DNA of 64,000 bases from Muribaculum gordoncarteri (GTDB taxonomy: Bacteria > Bacteroidota > Bacteroidia > Bacteroidales > Muribaculaceae): assembly GCF_004803695.1 (NCBI RefSeq), contig NZ_CP039393.1, positions 620,001-684,000 on the forward strand. The letters are read 5' to 3'. The notes below the pieces were generated by a model. It worked only from the letters and a program-made list of their open reading frames with translations. It did not search any database and had not been told where the DNA came from. The translations under genes and the position numbers were made by a program. The stretch's first letter is position 1, and every line of letters starts with the position of its first letter. Shown in pieces: positions 33,659-42,379 of the stretch.

Positions 33659-36292
33659 TTAAAATTTCAGGGTGTAGGACACCGAAGGAATCAGTGGAAT
33701 CATGCGCAGCTTCTCGTAAACGGCACCTTTGCCTGGAGCATGCATGCGCTTCCTTATCGCGATAACGTTCATGTTGCAGTAGGCGTTGTAGAGGCTGAAA
33801 TTCCACACACCCTCTTTGCCGTTGACACCTTTTACGTGCAGGTTGGCGCCTATGTCGAGTCGGTGATAGGCGGGTAGTCGGTAGTTGTTGATCGATGTGA
33901 TGTAGTCTATTGTTTCGTTCTCCCAGCTGCCTGTTATTTCGTTGGTTCCGGGAAGCGGATTATAGCTCTTGGTGGGCAGCGTTATGCGGTTGCCGCTCAT
34001 TATCGTCCATCCGGCGTTTATTTCCCAACGGTCGTTTATGCGCCAGTTGGCCACGATGTTGGCCTTGTGACGGTTGTCGTAGGCCGATGGAAATTTTTGT
34101 CCGTTGTTCTTCTTTTCAAACCGTCGCTCGTTCCATAGCATACTGTAGCTGATGTGTCCCGTTATGTTGCCGAAGGTCTTGCGCACCGACATGTCGATGC
34201 CTCTCACCTTGCCGTCGCCTACGGTCAGCTTTTCATAGATTATGGTGTTGGAGGGGTAGTAATAGTAGTCGTCGCGATAGTCGATGAGGTTGTACATTCG
34301 CTTGTAGTAGGCTTCCATCGACAGCATGTAACGGTTGTTGATGTTGTAATAGGCTCCGATCGATGCCTTGCGGCTCTTCTGCGGCTTGAAGTCGCCGGCA
34401 ATCGGAATCCACATGTCGGTAGGAAGACTCAAGGCTGTTTCACGCAGCTGATGGTTGTACTGCGACAGCTGTGTGAACGAAGCCTTCACACACAATGAAG
34501 GTATCGGACGATACATCGCCGATACCCTCGGATTAAGTTTGAGGTAGTCTTTGTTGCCAGGATTGATCCATGAACTGAGCGACACGCCCGCCAATATGGC
34601 CCAATGCCGGTTAATGTGCCACTCGTCGTCGATGTATAGGTTCATCTCATGGGGGTGAGAGCTGTACTGAAGTGTCGTGGAGGTGTTGGTGTTGTGGTTG
34701 ACTTTCCTGATGAACTCGGTGAGGTAGGGGATGAATACGTGATATGTGTAGTTGACGCCGAAGTTCAGATGGTGGCTGTGAGTCAGTTGCCAGTCGTAGT
34801 TTACTCGCAGCGAATAGTCGTCGATGAGATTATGGATTTTGGATGTCGTCGATGAGATGAGGTCGTTGAGAAATGTGTTTTTGTACTTCATCTTACGCTT
34901 CAGCATCGAGTTGTAACGTGAAAATGACATCGATATCTCGCCAAACAGCTGTGGAGTGTAGACATGATTCCAGTTGGCCGACACGATGAAGCTGCCCCAG
35001 TCGAGGGTGCTTATGTCGCTCGACTCCTCAAGATCCTTGTCGTGACGGTGCTTTCGTTTGGTGCCGCCTTTAAAGAAGTCGTTGCCGTAGTAGACCATCA
35101 GGTGCAGGCGGCTGCGGTCGTTGAAGTGATAGGTGGTTTTGGCGTTGAAGTCGGTGAATGCGTAACGTGACACAATCTTGCTCTTGTTTTCATTGATGGC
35201 CGCGTTATATATGGCTATGCCGGGTATCGACAGCAGGTCAAACCACGATCGGCGCACCGAAATCGTATAGGTCATGCGATTCTTTATTATGGGGCCTTCG
35301 ATGTTGAAGCTTCCCGATGTCAATCCTATTTTCCAGCTGCCTTGACGGCGCGTCAGGTTGCCGTCGCGTGTGCGTATGTCGATTATCGACGAGAGGCGCC
35401 CGTCGTAGCGTGACGGAAACGATGACTTGTAGAAGTCGACATTGTTTATCGCATCGGTGTTGAACGACGACAACATCCCTGCGAGGTGATTTACCTGATA
35501 AAGCGGCACGTTGTCGAGCAGATACATGTTCTGGTCGTCGCTTCCGCCGTGTACCTGCAGCCCGGAAAATCCCTCTACGCCGGGAATCACTCCGGGTTGG
35601 AACTGAAGTGACTTTATGATGTCGCTTTCGCCAAACAGCGTTGGCGTCGATGTGATCGAATAGCGGTTCATGGAGAGGTTGCCGATGACCGGCGACTCAA
35701 ATGTAAGTTCGGAATTCTTGTCGCCCACTATTATTACCTCGTCGAGCTTGCCCGACGGCGTGAGCGTTATGTCGAGTCGATTGTCGAGCTTAAGCGAGTC
35801 GAGGCGTATCGAAATGGGGGTATAGCCGGTGAGCGTGACATTGATGTCAGCTTCGGAAGAGGTTACGGGCAGGCTGTAAAAGCCATTGCTGTTGCTTGTG
35901 GTGAACGCTCCCGAGTTGGCGTCACGCACGATGGCTCCTATGGCAGCCTCTCCCGATTCCTCCTCACGTACAAAACCGCTTATTACCCGTTTGGGGCTTA
36001 ATACCGCTTCGCGTCGCAGTATTATATTGTTGTCCTTTACGCTGTAAGTGACACGCGTGTCCTTTAATATTGCGTCAAGGCACTCTTTCAGTGTTGCGTC
36101 TTCGAGATGCAGGGTTATCTTGCGGTCGGGGATGTCCGATGTTATGTAGATGAGGTTGATGCCCGACTGCGCCTTAACCTCCTTGAGCACCTCTTTTATG
36201 GGTTGTGAGTTGACATTGATTGTGATACGCCCGGCGGCCGAAGCTACGGCTGCCAAGGTCAGTATCAACAACAATGCCAACCTATTGCGCAT
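33659..36292 (-). CDS. TonB-dependent outer-membrane receptor with STN domain
   Basis: An 877-residue receptor: signal peptide (about 1-20), STN (secretin/TonB N-terminal) domain (about 22-95), carboxypeptidase-regulatory-like domain (about 105-190), plug (about 195-310) and beta-barrel ending with an aromatic residue (VSYTLKF). The STN domain marks receptors that signal to a FecR-type anti-sigma factor, which is encoded just upstream with an 11-base overlap. The ligand is unknown. Confidence 0.93.
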   Translation of the reverse strand: MRNRLALLLILTLAAVASAAGRITINVNSQPIKEVLKEVKAQSGINLIYITSDIPDRKITLHLEDATLKECLDAILKDTRVTYSVKDNNIILRREAVLSPKRVISGFVREEESGEAAIGAIVRDANSGAFTTSNSNGFYSLPVTSSEADINVTLTGYTPISIRLDSLKLDNRLDITLTPSGKLDEVIIVGDKNSELTFESPVIGNLSMNRYSITSTPTLFGESDIIKSLQFQPGVIPGVEGFSGLQVHGGSDDQNMYLLDNVPLYQVNHLAGMLSSFNTDAINNVDFYKSSFPSRYDGRLSSIIDIRTRDGNLTRRQGSWKIGLTSGSFNIEGPIIKNRMTYTISVRRSWFDLLSIPGIAIYNAAINENKSKIVSRYAFTDFNAKTTYHFNDRSRLHLMVYYGNDFFKGGTKRKHRHDKDLEESSDISTLDWGSFIVSANWNHVYTPQLFGEISMSFSRYNSMLKRKMKYKNTFLNDLISSTTSKIHNLIDDYSLRVNYDWQLTHSHHLNFGVNYTYHVFIPYLTEFIRKVNHNTNTSTTLQYSSHPHEMNLYIDDEWHINRHWAILAGVSLSSWINPGNKDYLKLNPRVSAMYRPIPSLCVKASFTQLSQYNHQLRETALSLPTDMWIPIAGDFKPQKSRKASIGAYYNINNRYMLSMEAYYKRMYNLIDYRDDYYYYPSNTIIYEKLTVGDGKVRGIDMSVRKTFGNITGHISYSMLWNERRFEKKNNGQKFPSAYDNRHKANIVANWRINDRWEINAGWTIMSGNRITLPTKSYNPLPGTNEITGSWENETIDYITSINNYRLPAYHRLDIGANLHVKGVNGKEGVWNFSLYNAYCNMNVIAIRKRMHAPGKGAVYEKLRMIPLIPSVSYTLKF

Positions 36293-37121
36293 TGTCCGCT
36301 ATTTTTAATTGTGTTCCGAGCAGGGAGTTTATTTCGTTGACGAGTTGTTGAGCATCGCCCTTGAAGTAAAGAGTTAATGAGGGGTCGTTTTTGGGGAGTC
36401 CGGTTACAGTGACTCCGTAAACGCGTTCGATTGTGCCTGCAATCTTGCTCAGAGGCATGTTGTCAAACTCGACATTGCCGTCGACCCATGCAAATGCGTT
36501 TACATCGTCGATTGCCTGAACCTTAAGTGCTCTGTCGGTGGCTATGGCCATTGTGCCGCGCTCGAGTGTCGCGGTTCCGCTGGGGCATGTCACCTCCACT
36601 TTTCCCTCCTGCACCTGCACGATTGTGCTTTGTGACTCATCGTCCACCGCAAATCGTGTTCCGAGCACAGTCACTGTGGCTACATCGGTGTTTACGGTGA
36701 ATGGCGACGACTCGTTGTGCGTTACATCGAAGAATGCACGGCCGTCAAGCGTTATGTCACGCTTTTCGGCAAATGTTGACATGTCGTAGGTCAACTTGGC
36801 TCCGCGTGTCAGCGTGACACGTGAGTCATCGGGAAGCAGATAGGTGGTGTTGGCGTCATTGCAAGCCAGCGTTACGGGATGCGGTTCAGCCAATGATGAT
36901 GACGAATTGATGAGATGTCGAATGACAAATGCCGATCCCACAATCACAATTACGGCAGCCGCTATGGCTATGACGCGACGACGATAGTAGCTGCTCGTAC
37001 ACGGAATGTCGAGCTTGCTCCAGGCCTGTCCGGCATCGAATGCTCCCTGGCGATAATGACGGGCTACAAATTGCAATGAACGTTCGTCGGCCGATGTGAG
37101 ATTTATGTTATTTTCCTGCAT
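36282..37121 (-). CDS. FecR-family anti-sigma factor
   Basis: A 279-residue single-pass membrane regulator. A cytoplasmic N-terminal part (about 1-50) would bind the sigma factor; the helix RRRVIAIAAAVIVIVGSAFV follows; then a periplasmic FecR domain (DSRVTLTRGAKLTYDMSTFA; VTVLGTRFAVDDESQSTIVQ) and a small C-terminal domain. It links the receptor STN domain to the ECF sigma factor encoded next. Confidence 0.92.
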   Translation of the reverse strand: MQENNINLTSADERSLQFVARHYRQGAFDAGQAWSKLDIPCTSSYYRRRVIAIAAAVIVIVGSAFVIRHLINSSSSLAEPHPVTLACNDANTTYLLPDDSRVTLTRGAKLTYDMSTFAEKRDITLDGRAFFDVTHNESSPFTVNTDVATVTVLGTRFAVDDESQSTIVQVQEGKVEVTCPSGTATLERGTMAIATDRALKVQAIDDVNAFAWVDGNVEFDNMPLSKIAGTIERVYGVTVTGLPKNDPSLTLYFKGDAQQLVNEINSLLGTQLKIADNAQ

Positions 37122-37199
37122 AGAATAAACTTAATTGTTGTGTTTTACTATACATGATGCACATTTGTCGAAATACCCCTATCGTAAATTGAAAAATTT

Positions 37200-37709
37200 T
37201 CAACAAAAAATCCAAAAATATATGCGCAGAGCTGCTCCCTTGACCGCATCACGCAGTCGTTCAAGGGCTTTGCTTATGTGATGCTCAACAGTGCGCACTG
37301 ATAGATTCAGCTCTTCGGCTATCTGGGCATAGGTCATTCCGTCGCGCTTCGACATGAGGAACACGTTACGGCACTGATCGGGCAGCTTGTCGATGACGCC
37401 CCACAGCCGCGAGTCACGCTCCGAGGTGTCAATGGCCTCTTCAAGCGGCAGGTCGGAGTAGGATTCGTCGAAACTCACCTTGTTGATGCTGCCGCGCATG
37501 GCCATCAATGCGTTGTTGCGCACGGCGGTGTACATGTATCGGCGCAGGTCGGATATTTCGGTGCCTCGGTTGAGGCTTTCCCACACCTGGGCGAAACTTT
37601 CCTGAACTACATCCTCGGCACTATCTATGTCGCCTGTTATTCGCAGGGCATACATGCCGAGCGGGCGATATAGAGTGCGGTACTGAAGTTCAAATGCCCG
37701 GACTTCCAT
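37200..37709 (-). CDS. ECF sigma-70 factor paired with FecR
   Basis: A 169-residue ECF sigma factor with region 2 (SAEDVVQESFAQVWESLNRG) and region 4 (MTYAQIAEELNLSVRTVEHH). It should direct RNA polymerase to the receptor genes when released by FecR. Its ATG is 2 bases after the bioB stop, so it is transcribed with bioB at least in part. Confidence 0.93.
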   Translation of the reverse strand: MEVRAFELQYRTLYRPLGMYALRITGDIDSAEDVVQESFAQVWESLNRGTEISDLRRYMYTAVRNNALMAMRGSINKVSFDESYSDLPLEEAIDTSERDSRLWGVIDKLPDQCRNVFLMSKRDGMTYAQIAEELNLSVRTVEHHISKALERLRDAVKGAALRIYFWIFC

Positions 37710-37711
37710 GA

Positions 37712-38671
37712 CTATTGTTCCTTAAAGCCGGTTTCACTGAAGAGTTGCTTGTCGTCGGCCACGCTGTTGCCTATTGTGGTGAGCATGTCACCCATGAGCG
37801 CACCGTTCATTCCGCCGCGCATTATGCGTCGCATCGATTCGGGCGACAGCCTCATGCGTCCTCCGGCAAAGCGCAGGGTTGCCTTGGGCGCGATGAAGCG
37901 GAACAGTGCTACGGTGCGTATTATCTCTTCCTCCGACAATAGCGGAGTGTCCTCAAGCTTGGTACCCTTTATGGGGTTGAGGATGTTGATCGGGATGGAT
38001 ACCGCACCGGCATTTCGGGCCTCTTCGGCAAGTTCAAGGCGCTGGCGCATCGATTCGCCCATGCCTATTATGCCTCCGCAGCACACATCAAGTCCTATTT
38101 CACGTGCAAGAGCTATTGTCTTCAGTTTGTCGGCTTGGGTGTGGGTGGAGCAAAGCGAGGGGAAGTAGCTTGCCGAGGTTTCCAGATTGCAGTGATAACG
38201 CTTTACTCCGGCCTCCTTGAGCTGCATCAGTTCGTCGCGGTTGAGCAATCCCATGGATGCACACAAGTACAGCCCCGTCGACTCGCCCAACTTGCGGTAG
38301 AGGTCGCAGAAGCGTGACATGTCACGCGGAGCTACTTTGCGTCCGCTCGTCACGAGTGAGTATCGTTTTATTCCGTGGGTTTCGTTAAGCATTGCGGCGC
38401 GCATGGCTTCATTTTCGGGCACGAAGTCATACTCCTCGATGCCGGTATTGTGGAAGCGTGACTGCGCGCACCATTTGCAGTCCTCGCTGCATCGTCCCGA
38501 GCGGGCGTTGACTATCGAGCAGGTGTCGATGACATCGCCGCACCATCGGATGCGTATTTCGTCGGCTGCGTCAGCGAGCATGTCGGCAGAATAGGATTCG
38601 TTCAGCTTCAGAGCATCGTCCACAGTTGCCGGATTGCCGTTGAGAGCCTCTTTTTTCAATCGTTCAAGCAT
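37712..38671 (-). CDS. bioB: Biotin synthase BioB
   Basis: A radical-SAM enzyme (319 residues) that inserts sulfur into dethiobiotin. The SAM-cluster motif GRCSEDCKWCAQS gives C61, C65 and C68. Later motifs include YHCNLETS and CCGGIIGMGE, with RFAGGRM near the C-terminus. The ATG at 38671 is chosen; the upstream extension covers the promoter. No other biotin-pathway gene is nearby; instead it heads an operon with an ECF sigma/FecR/TonB receptor set. Confidence 0.95.
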   Translation of the reverse strand: MLERLKKEALNGNPATVDDALKLNESYSADMLADAADEIRIRWCGDVIDTCSIVNARSGRCSEDCKWCAQSRFHNTGIEEYDFVPENEAMRAAMLNETHGIKRYSLVTSGRKVAPRDMSRFCDLYRKLGESTGLYLCASMGLLNRDELMQLKEAGVKRYHCNLETSASYFPSLCSTHTQADKLKTIALAREIGLDVCCGGIIGMGESMRQRLELAEEARNAGAVSIPINILNPIKGTKLEDTPLLSEEEIIRTVALFRFIAPKATLRFAGGRMRLSPESMRRIMRGGMNGALMGDMLTTIGNSVADDKQLFSETGFKEQ

Positions 38672-38693
38672 GATGAAGATAATGTTGGTTAAA

Positions 38694-38717
38694 CAAAGAT
38701 ACGAATAAGTCGAGAAC
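38694..38717 (-). repeat. 24-bp direct repeat, copy 1, carrying the bioB -7 box
   Basis: Identical to 38769-38792. On the minus strand it ends with TATCTTTG (38694-38701), 22 bases before the bioB ATG. Confidence 0.7.
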
Positions 38718-38768
38718 AAAAGAAAATTTATTTTGCTTTTGTCGAGCGAGAGTATCTAAGACATTAGC

Positions 38769-38792
38769 CAAAGATACGAATAAGTCGAGAAC
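38769..38792 (-). repeat. 24-bp direct repeat, copy 2
   Basis: Second copy, 75 bases from the first, with the same minus-strand TATCTTTG (38769-38776). It may be a second bioB promoter or the trace of a local duplication. Confidence 0.7.
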
Positions 38793-38831
38793 TAATGCCC
38801 GGCCGATGCCGATTAATTAATATTTTTTAGC

Positions 38832-38839
38832 TAAGTTTG
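38832..38839 (+). promoter_or_regulatory. -7 box for the DUF3592-like gene
   Basis: TAAGTTTG lies 21 bases before the ATG at 38861, with the same TTTTTAG-type lead as the PASTA promoter. Confidence 0.5.
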
Positions 38840-38860
38840 CGCTCAAAATTCCCAACTGCT

Positions 38861-39271
38861 ATGTCAACAAAAGTCAAGCGCATTATAATTGCAAGCGTAA
38901 TCGCGGCGGTGGTAATCGTGATTGCGTCAATAGCCGTGAGGGCCTGTCGTGAAAATCGGCTACTTGAAGAGGGGTCGGTTGATGTCAAGGCTGTGATAGA
39001 GAAGGTCGAGCGCCGTCACCATGAGGAGCGCTATCAGCGAATAAGGCATCGTGTTCACCGTCAGCCCGCCTATACCTCCTATACGATATATTTCGCCTAC
39101 ACTGTCGACGGTGTGGAGTATCACGATGACTTTACCACGCGAAAGGGAATGTTGCGTTCGCTCTACAAGGGCGACTCCATCATCATAACCTATGCCATAA
39201 AGGATCCTGCCGTGACAAGGGTCGACACCAAGCGCATAAAAAGGCGCGGCCTGCCGGTGTTTACCGACTGA
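38861..39271 (+). CDS. DUF3592-like small membrane protein
   Basis: A 136-residue protein with one N-terminal membrane helix (IIIASVIAAVVIVIASIAV) and a beta-rich domain (YTIYFAYTVDGVEYHDDFTT; GDSIIITYAIKDPAVTRV) resembling DUF3592. The middle is rich in His and Arg (RRHHEERYQRIRHRVHRQ). Start at 38861 chosen from the promoter and signal anchor. Function unknown. Confidence 0.65.
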   Translation: MSTKVKRIIIASVIAAVVIVIASIAVRACRENRLLEEGSVDVKAVIEKVERRHHEERYQRIRHRVHRQPAYTSYTIYFAYTVDGVEYHDDFTTRKGMLRSLYKGDSIIITYAIKDPAVTRVDTKRIKRRGLPVFTD

Positions 39272-39283
39272 CCGCGCTACCGT

Positions 39284-39308
39284 TAACGTTTATTGTCGAA
39301 CCGGCTCT
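39284..39308 (-). repeat. 25-bp inverted repeat, right copy
   Basis: Perfect reverse complement of 32690-32714. It lies between the convergent DUF3592-like gene and the ABC permease operon and touches no coding sequence. Confidence 0.9.
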
Positions 39309-39337
39309 AAGACCACGTTCCGACACAGCCCCGGGGG

Positions 39338-41653
39338 TTATTCATTCTTAAGCCTTATTACAGGATTCTCGTTCACGATTTTTCGTGTCATGACATAGAC
39401 GCAAAGCACTATGGCGACAAGCACGGCAATCGATGCGAGAATGTAGTATCCGGCGAGGAAGTTGACTTCAATGGTGAACTGCTCCAGCCATATTTTGCCT
39501 GTAAACCAAGCCGCAACGGCACCTGCGATTATCGACGGAACGGCAATCGACACGATGTCACGTATGAGCAGGCTGAACAGGTGGTGTGACTCGGCTCCGT
39601 TCACCTTGCGGATGGCTATCTCCTTGCCTCGGCGCTGCACTTCGTTGCGTATGTAACCGATGAATCCCATGAGAGTTATGAAGAGGATTACCACGCAGGC
39701 CATGACGGTGGCGTTGCGGAACTGCCGCACGTTTTCGTAAGTGTCGGATATCTCCTTCTCCATCAGTGAGAATTCAATGTCGTAGGCCGGAAACAGCTCC
39801 TTCATCGACTCTTCGAGCTGCAGGAAGTTTTGCTTGAACGGCTCCTTTACGCGCAGATACATCGTCGGGTAGAAGTATCGGTTGTAGAACATCAGGTAGG
39901 GCATGGGTTCTTCAAAGAATCCGCCTATGTTGAAGTCACGCAACAGTCCCGTTACTGTCACGGGATGCTTGGCGATTTTGCTGCTTTCGGGCACGATGCG
40001 TCCCACGATGTCATCGCCCCAGTTCATGAGCCGCGCAAACTCCTCGTTGACCGCTATTTCGTTATCGTCCCTCGGCTCGCGACCTTTAATCAAGGTCATG
40101 CCCATGAAGTCGATGTAACCGTTGATGCAGTCATCGTAACGTGACGAGAAAAGATCGTTGCCGCTATTGTCCGACACCATCATTCCGCTGTAGCCCCACA
40201 CCGGGTTGTAGTAGGACGCGCTCAGGCCTTCAATCACGGGCAGGTCACGCAGGGCATTGTAGGCCGCATCCACCTCCTTTGCGGTTTGTCCCGGCACCTC
40301 GGCTATGACAACACGCTCGGGATTGTAGCCGAGGTCGTGATTCATCACCTCATGATATTGCAAAGCGGCTACGGTCATCATGCACACAATGAATGTGACG
40401 CCGGCAAACTCGACGCAGAGCAGCGTGCGCGTCCACGGATTGCGGCGCGAGCTGAAGCGACGGAATATGTTGCTGACAGGGATGCGGCTGAATATGCGTC
40501 CCGGTATGATTCCGCCAATGAGCACGAATATGAGCATTATGCTTATCGGTACCCACAACCGTGACGGCTCAAGCATCTGCTTCGGCGTGATGTTGATAGT
40601 GTCCTTTATCATGTCGCCAAACACCAGTGTGAGGATGACCATGAGCACAAGCGCGCAGCCGAGCACCATGAGAGTTTCGATGATGAACATGCTGAATATG
40701 GTGGGGCTTCCGGCACCGTTGCATTTGTGGATGCCTATCGACTTGGCCCTCTTTGACAGTGACGCTATTGTGATGAGCACGTAGTTCAGCGTCGTGATGA
40801 AGAGCAGGGCCAGGCTGAGCACGAGCATTATGCGGTCCATGCGCCTCACCTCGTCGTTGCTCATGTAGGTGTCGGTGAGCGGTGCTGCATCGATTACGAG
40901 CTGCAGCGACTCGGTGTCGGGCAGATTTTTCTGCAACATCTCATTAATGCGGCGGTTGAGTTCCACGGGATCGACACCGTCGGCTACCCTGATGAATTCG
41001 GGCCAGCTGTCGCCTCCGTTCCATGAGTAGTTGCCCCTTTCACGGCTCCAAAGCGTGGGCATGGATATAACGGCTTTATGCGGGGCCGTTACGTTGTCGG
41101 GCAGGTCACGGTATATGCCTTTTACGGTGAGTTCCCACTCGTTGTTGTACTTAAGCACCTCTCCTATGGGGTCGTCGCCGCCGAATATCATCAGTGCGTA
41201 ACTTTCGCTCAGGTACACGACATCCTTTTGGGCGAGGTCGGTCACCGGGTCGCCTTTCAACACCTCGATGCCCATTGTCTTGAAAAACAGTGAGTCGGCG
41301 GCTATCGCTTTCTCGGAAAACTTTGTGTCACCCCGAAAAAGACCTTGCCCCATGTTGCGGTTGGTAGTCGTGGCGGCGACAACCATTTCGGGCAGTTCCT
41401 CGTAGATGGCTCCCGCAAGTTTTCCCAGACATTGCTGCTGCCGGTCGAGAGTATTGCCGTTGATGGTGTACTGCATCCACAGCTGATAGAGCTGCCGGTG
41501 ATTGTCGTAGCAGGTGTCGAAACTATGGTTCAATGCCATGCGCGACATGAGCAGGATTGTCATGAGCAGTCCCAGTGCCACCGATATTATCTTGATGGCG
41601 TTGGAGTTTCCGGGACCCGACATGGCCCGCCACGAATAATATAGCTGTTTCAT
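39338..41653 (-). CDS. FtsX/MacB-type ABC permease A
   Basis: A 771-residue permease: N-terminal membrane helix, large periplasmic core (MacB_PCD-like), a block of membrane helices with the coupling motif SIGIHKCNGAG, a second periplasmic part and a final helix block with RGKEIAIRKVNGAES. It is last in an operon of four similar permeases and one ATPase. All four start MK-(Q/L)-x-YY and end near ENP...L+.E, so they arose by tandem duplication. The substrate is unknown. Confidence 0.88.
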   Translation of the reverse strand: MKQLYYSWRAMSGPGNSNAIKIISVALGLLMTILLMSRMALNHSFDTCYDNHRQLYQLWMQYTINGNTLDRQQQCLGKLAGAIYEELPEMVVAATTTNRNMGQGLFRGDTKFSEKAIAADSLFFKTMGIEVLKGDPVTDLAQKDVVYLSESYALMIFGGDDPIGEVLKYNNEWELTVKGIYRDLPDNVTAPHKAVISMPTLWSRERGNYSWNGGDSWPEFIRVADGVDPVELNRRINEMLQKNLPDTESLQLVIDAAPLTDTYMSNDEVRRMDRIMLVLSLALLFITTLNYVLITIASLSKRAKSIGIHKCNGAGSPTIFSMFIIETLMVLGCALVLMVILTLVFGDMIKDTINITPKQMLEPSRLWVPISIMLIFVLIGGIIPGRIFSRIPVSNIFRRFSSRRNPWTRTLLCVEFAGVTFIVCMMTVAALQYHEVMNHDLGYNPERVVIAEVPGQTAKEVDAAYNALRDLPVIEGLSASYYNPVWGYSGMMVSDNSGNDLFSSRYDDCINGYIDFMGMTLIKGREPRDDNEIAVNEEFARLMNWGDDIVGRIVPESSKIAKHPVTVTGLLRDFNIGGFFEEPMPYLMFYNRYFYPTMYLRVKEPFKQNFLQLEESMKELFPAYDIEFSLMEKEISDTYENVRQFRNATVMACVVILFITLMGFIGYIRNEVQRRGKEIAIRKVNGAESHHLFSLLIRDIVSIAVPSIIAGAVAAWFTGKIWLEQFTIEVNFLAGYYILASIAVLVAIVLCVYVMTRKIVNENPVIRLKNE

Positions 41654-41668
41654 GTAGCTGGTCGACTG

Positions 41669-42354
41669 TTAGAGTTGGTTGTCGTTTGACACGTTGGCGA
41701 CGATGTTTCCGTCGAAGAGATGGATGATGCGGTGGGCATATCCCGCGTCGTGCTTTGAGTGCGTCACCATGACGATTGTCGTGCCCTGACGGTTGAGCTC
41801 GGTGAGCAGTTCCATCACTTCGGCACCGTTCTTCGAGTCGAGGTTACCGGTGGGCTCATCGGCGAGTATCAGCTTGGGATCGGTGATGACGGCGCGCGCT
41901 ATTGCCACACGTTGCTGCTGACCTCCCGAGAGCTGCTGGGGAAGTGCTTGGCGCGGTGGCTGATGTTCATGCGCTTCAGCATTTCGTTCACGCGTTTTTT
42001 GCGCTCCGAGGCGCTGAGTCCCATGTAGGTGAGCGGCAGTTCCACGTTCTCAAATACGTTAAGCTCGTCGATGAGGTTGAACGACTGGAACACGAATCCT
42101 ATCTCGCCTTTGCGCAGGCGTGTGCGCTCCTTTTCCTTAAGATTGGCCACTTCGGTGTCATTGAGCTTGTAACTTCCGCCGGTGGGGTTGTCGAGCAGTC
42201 CGAGGATGTTGAGCAGCGTTGACTTGCCGCATCCCGAGGGGCCCATTACGGCTACAAACTCGCCTTTGTCGACATTGATGTTTACCTTGTCGAGCGCTAC
42301 GGTTTCAACTTCCGATGTACGGAACACTTTGCTGAGATTTTCAATCTTAATCAT
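41669..42354 (-). pseudogene. ABC transporter ATPase with a 1-bp frameshift
   Basis: Two frames together give a MacB/LolD-type ATPase of about 228 residues. The first part (41899-42354) has Walker A GPSGCGKST and the Q-loop (VFQSFNLIDE). The second (stop at 41669) has [20 protein letters not shown] (Walker B) and the switch His in VMVTHSKHD. They are joined across the C-run at 41938-41941 (four G on the plus strand); one more base would restore [17 protein letters not shown]. The signature motif is therefore lost from the first frame. Real mutation, translational slippage or assembly error are all possible. Confidence 0.85.
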
Positions 42355-42379
42355 GATAGTTGTTTTTTAGTGTTATATT

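Noticed and set aside
41899-41975. Firm call of programmed frameshifting
   Set aside because: The C-run permits slippage, but there is no stimulatory structure I can support; mutation or sequencing error is simpler.
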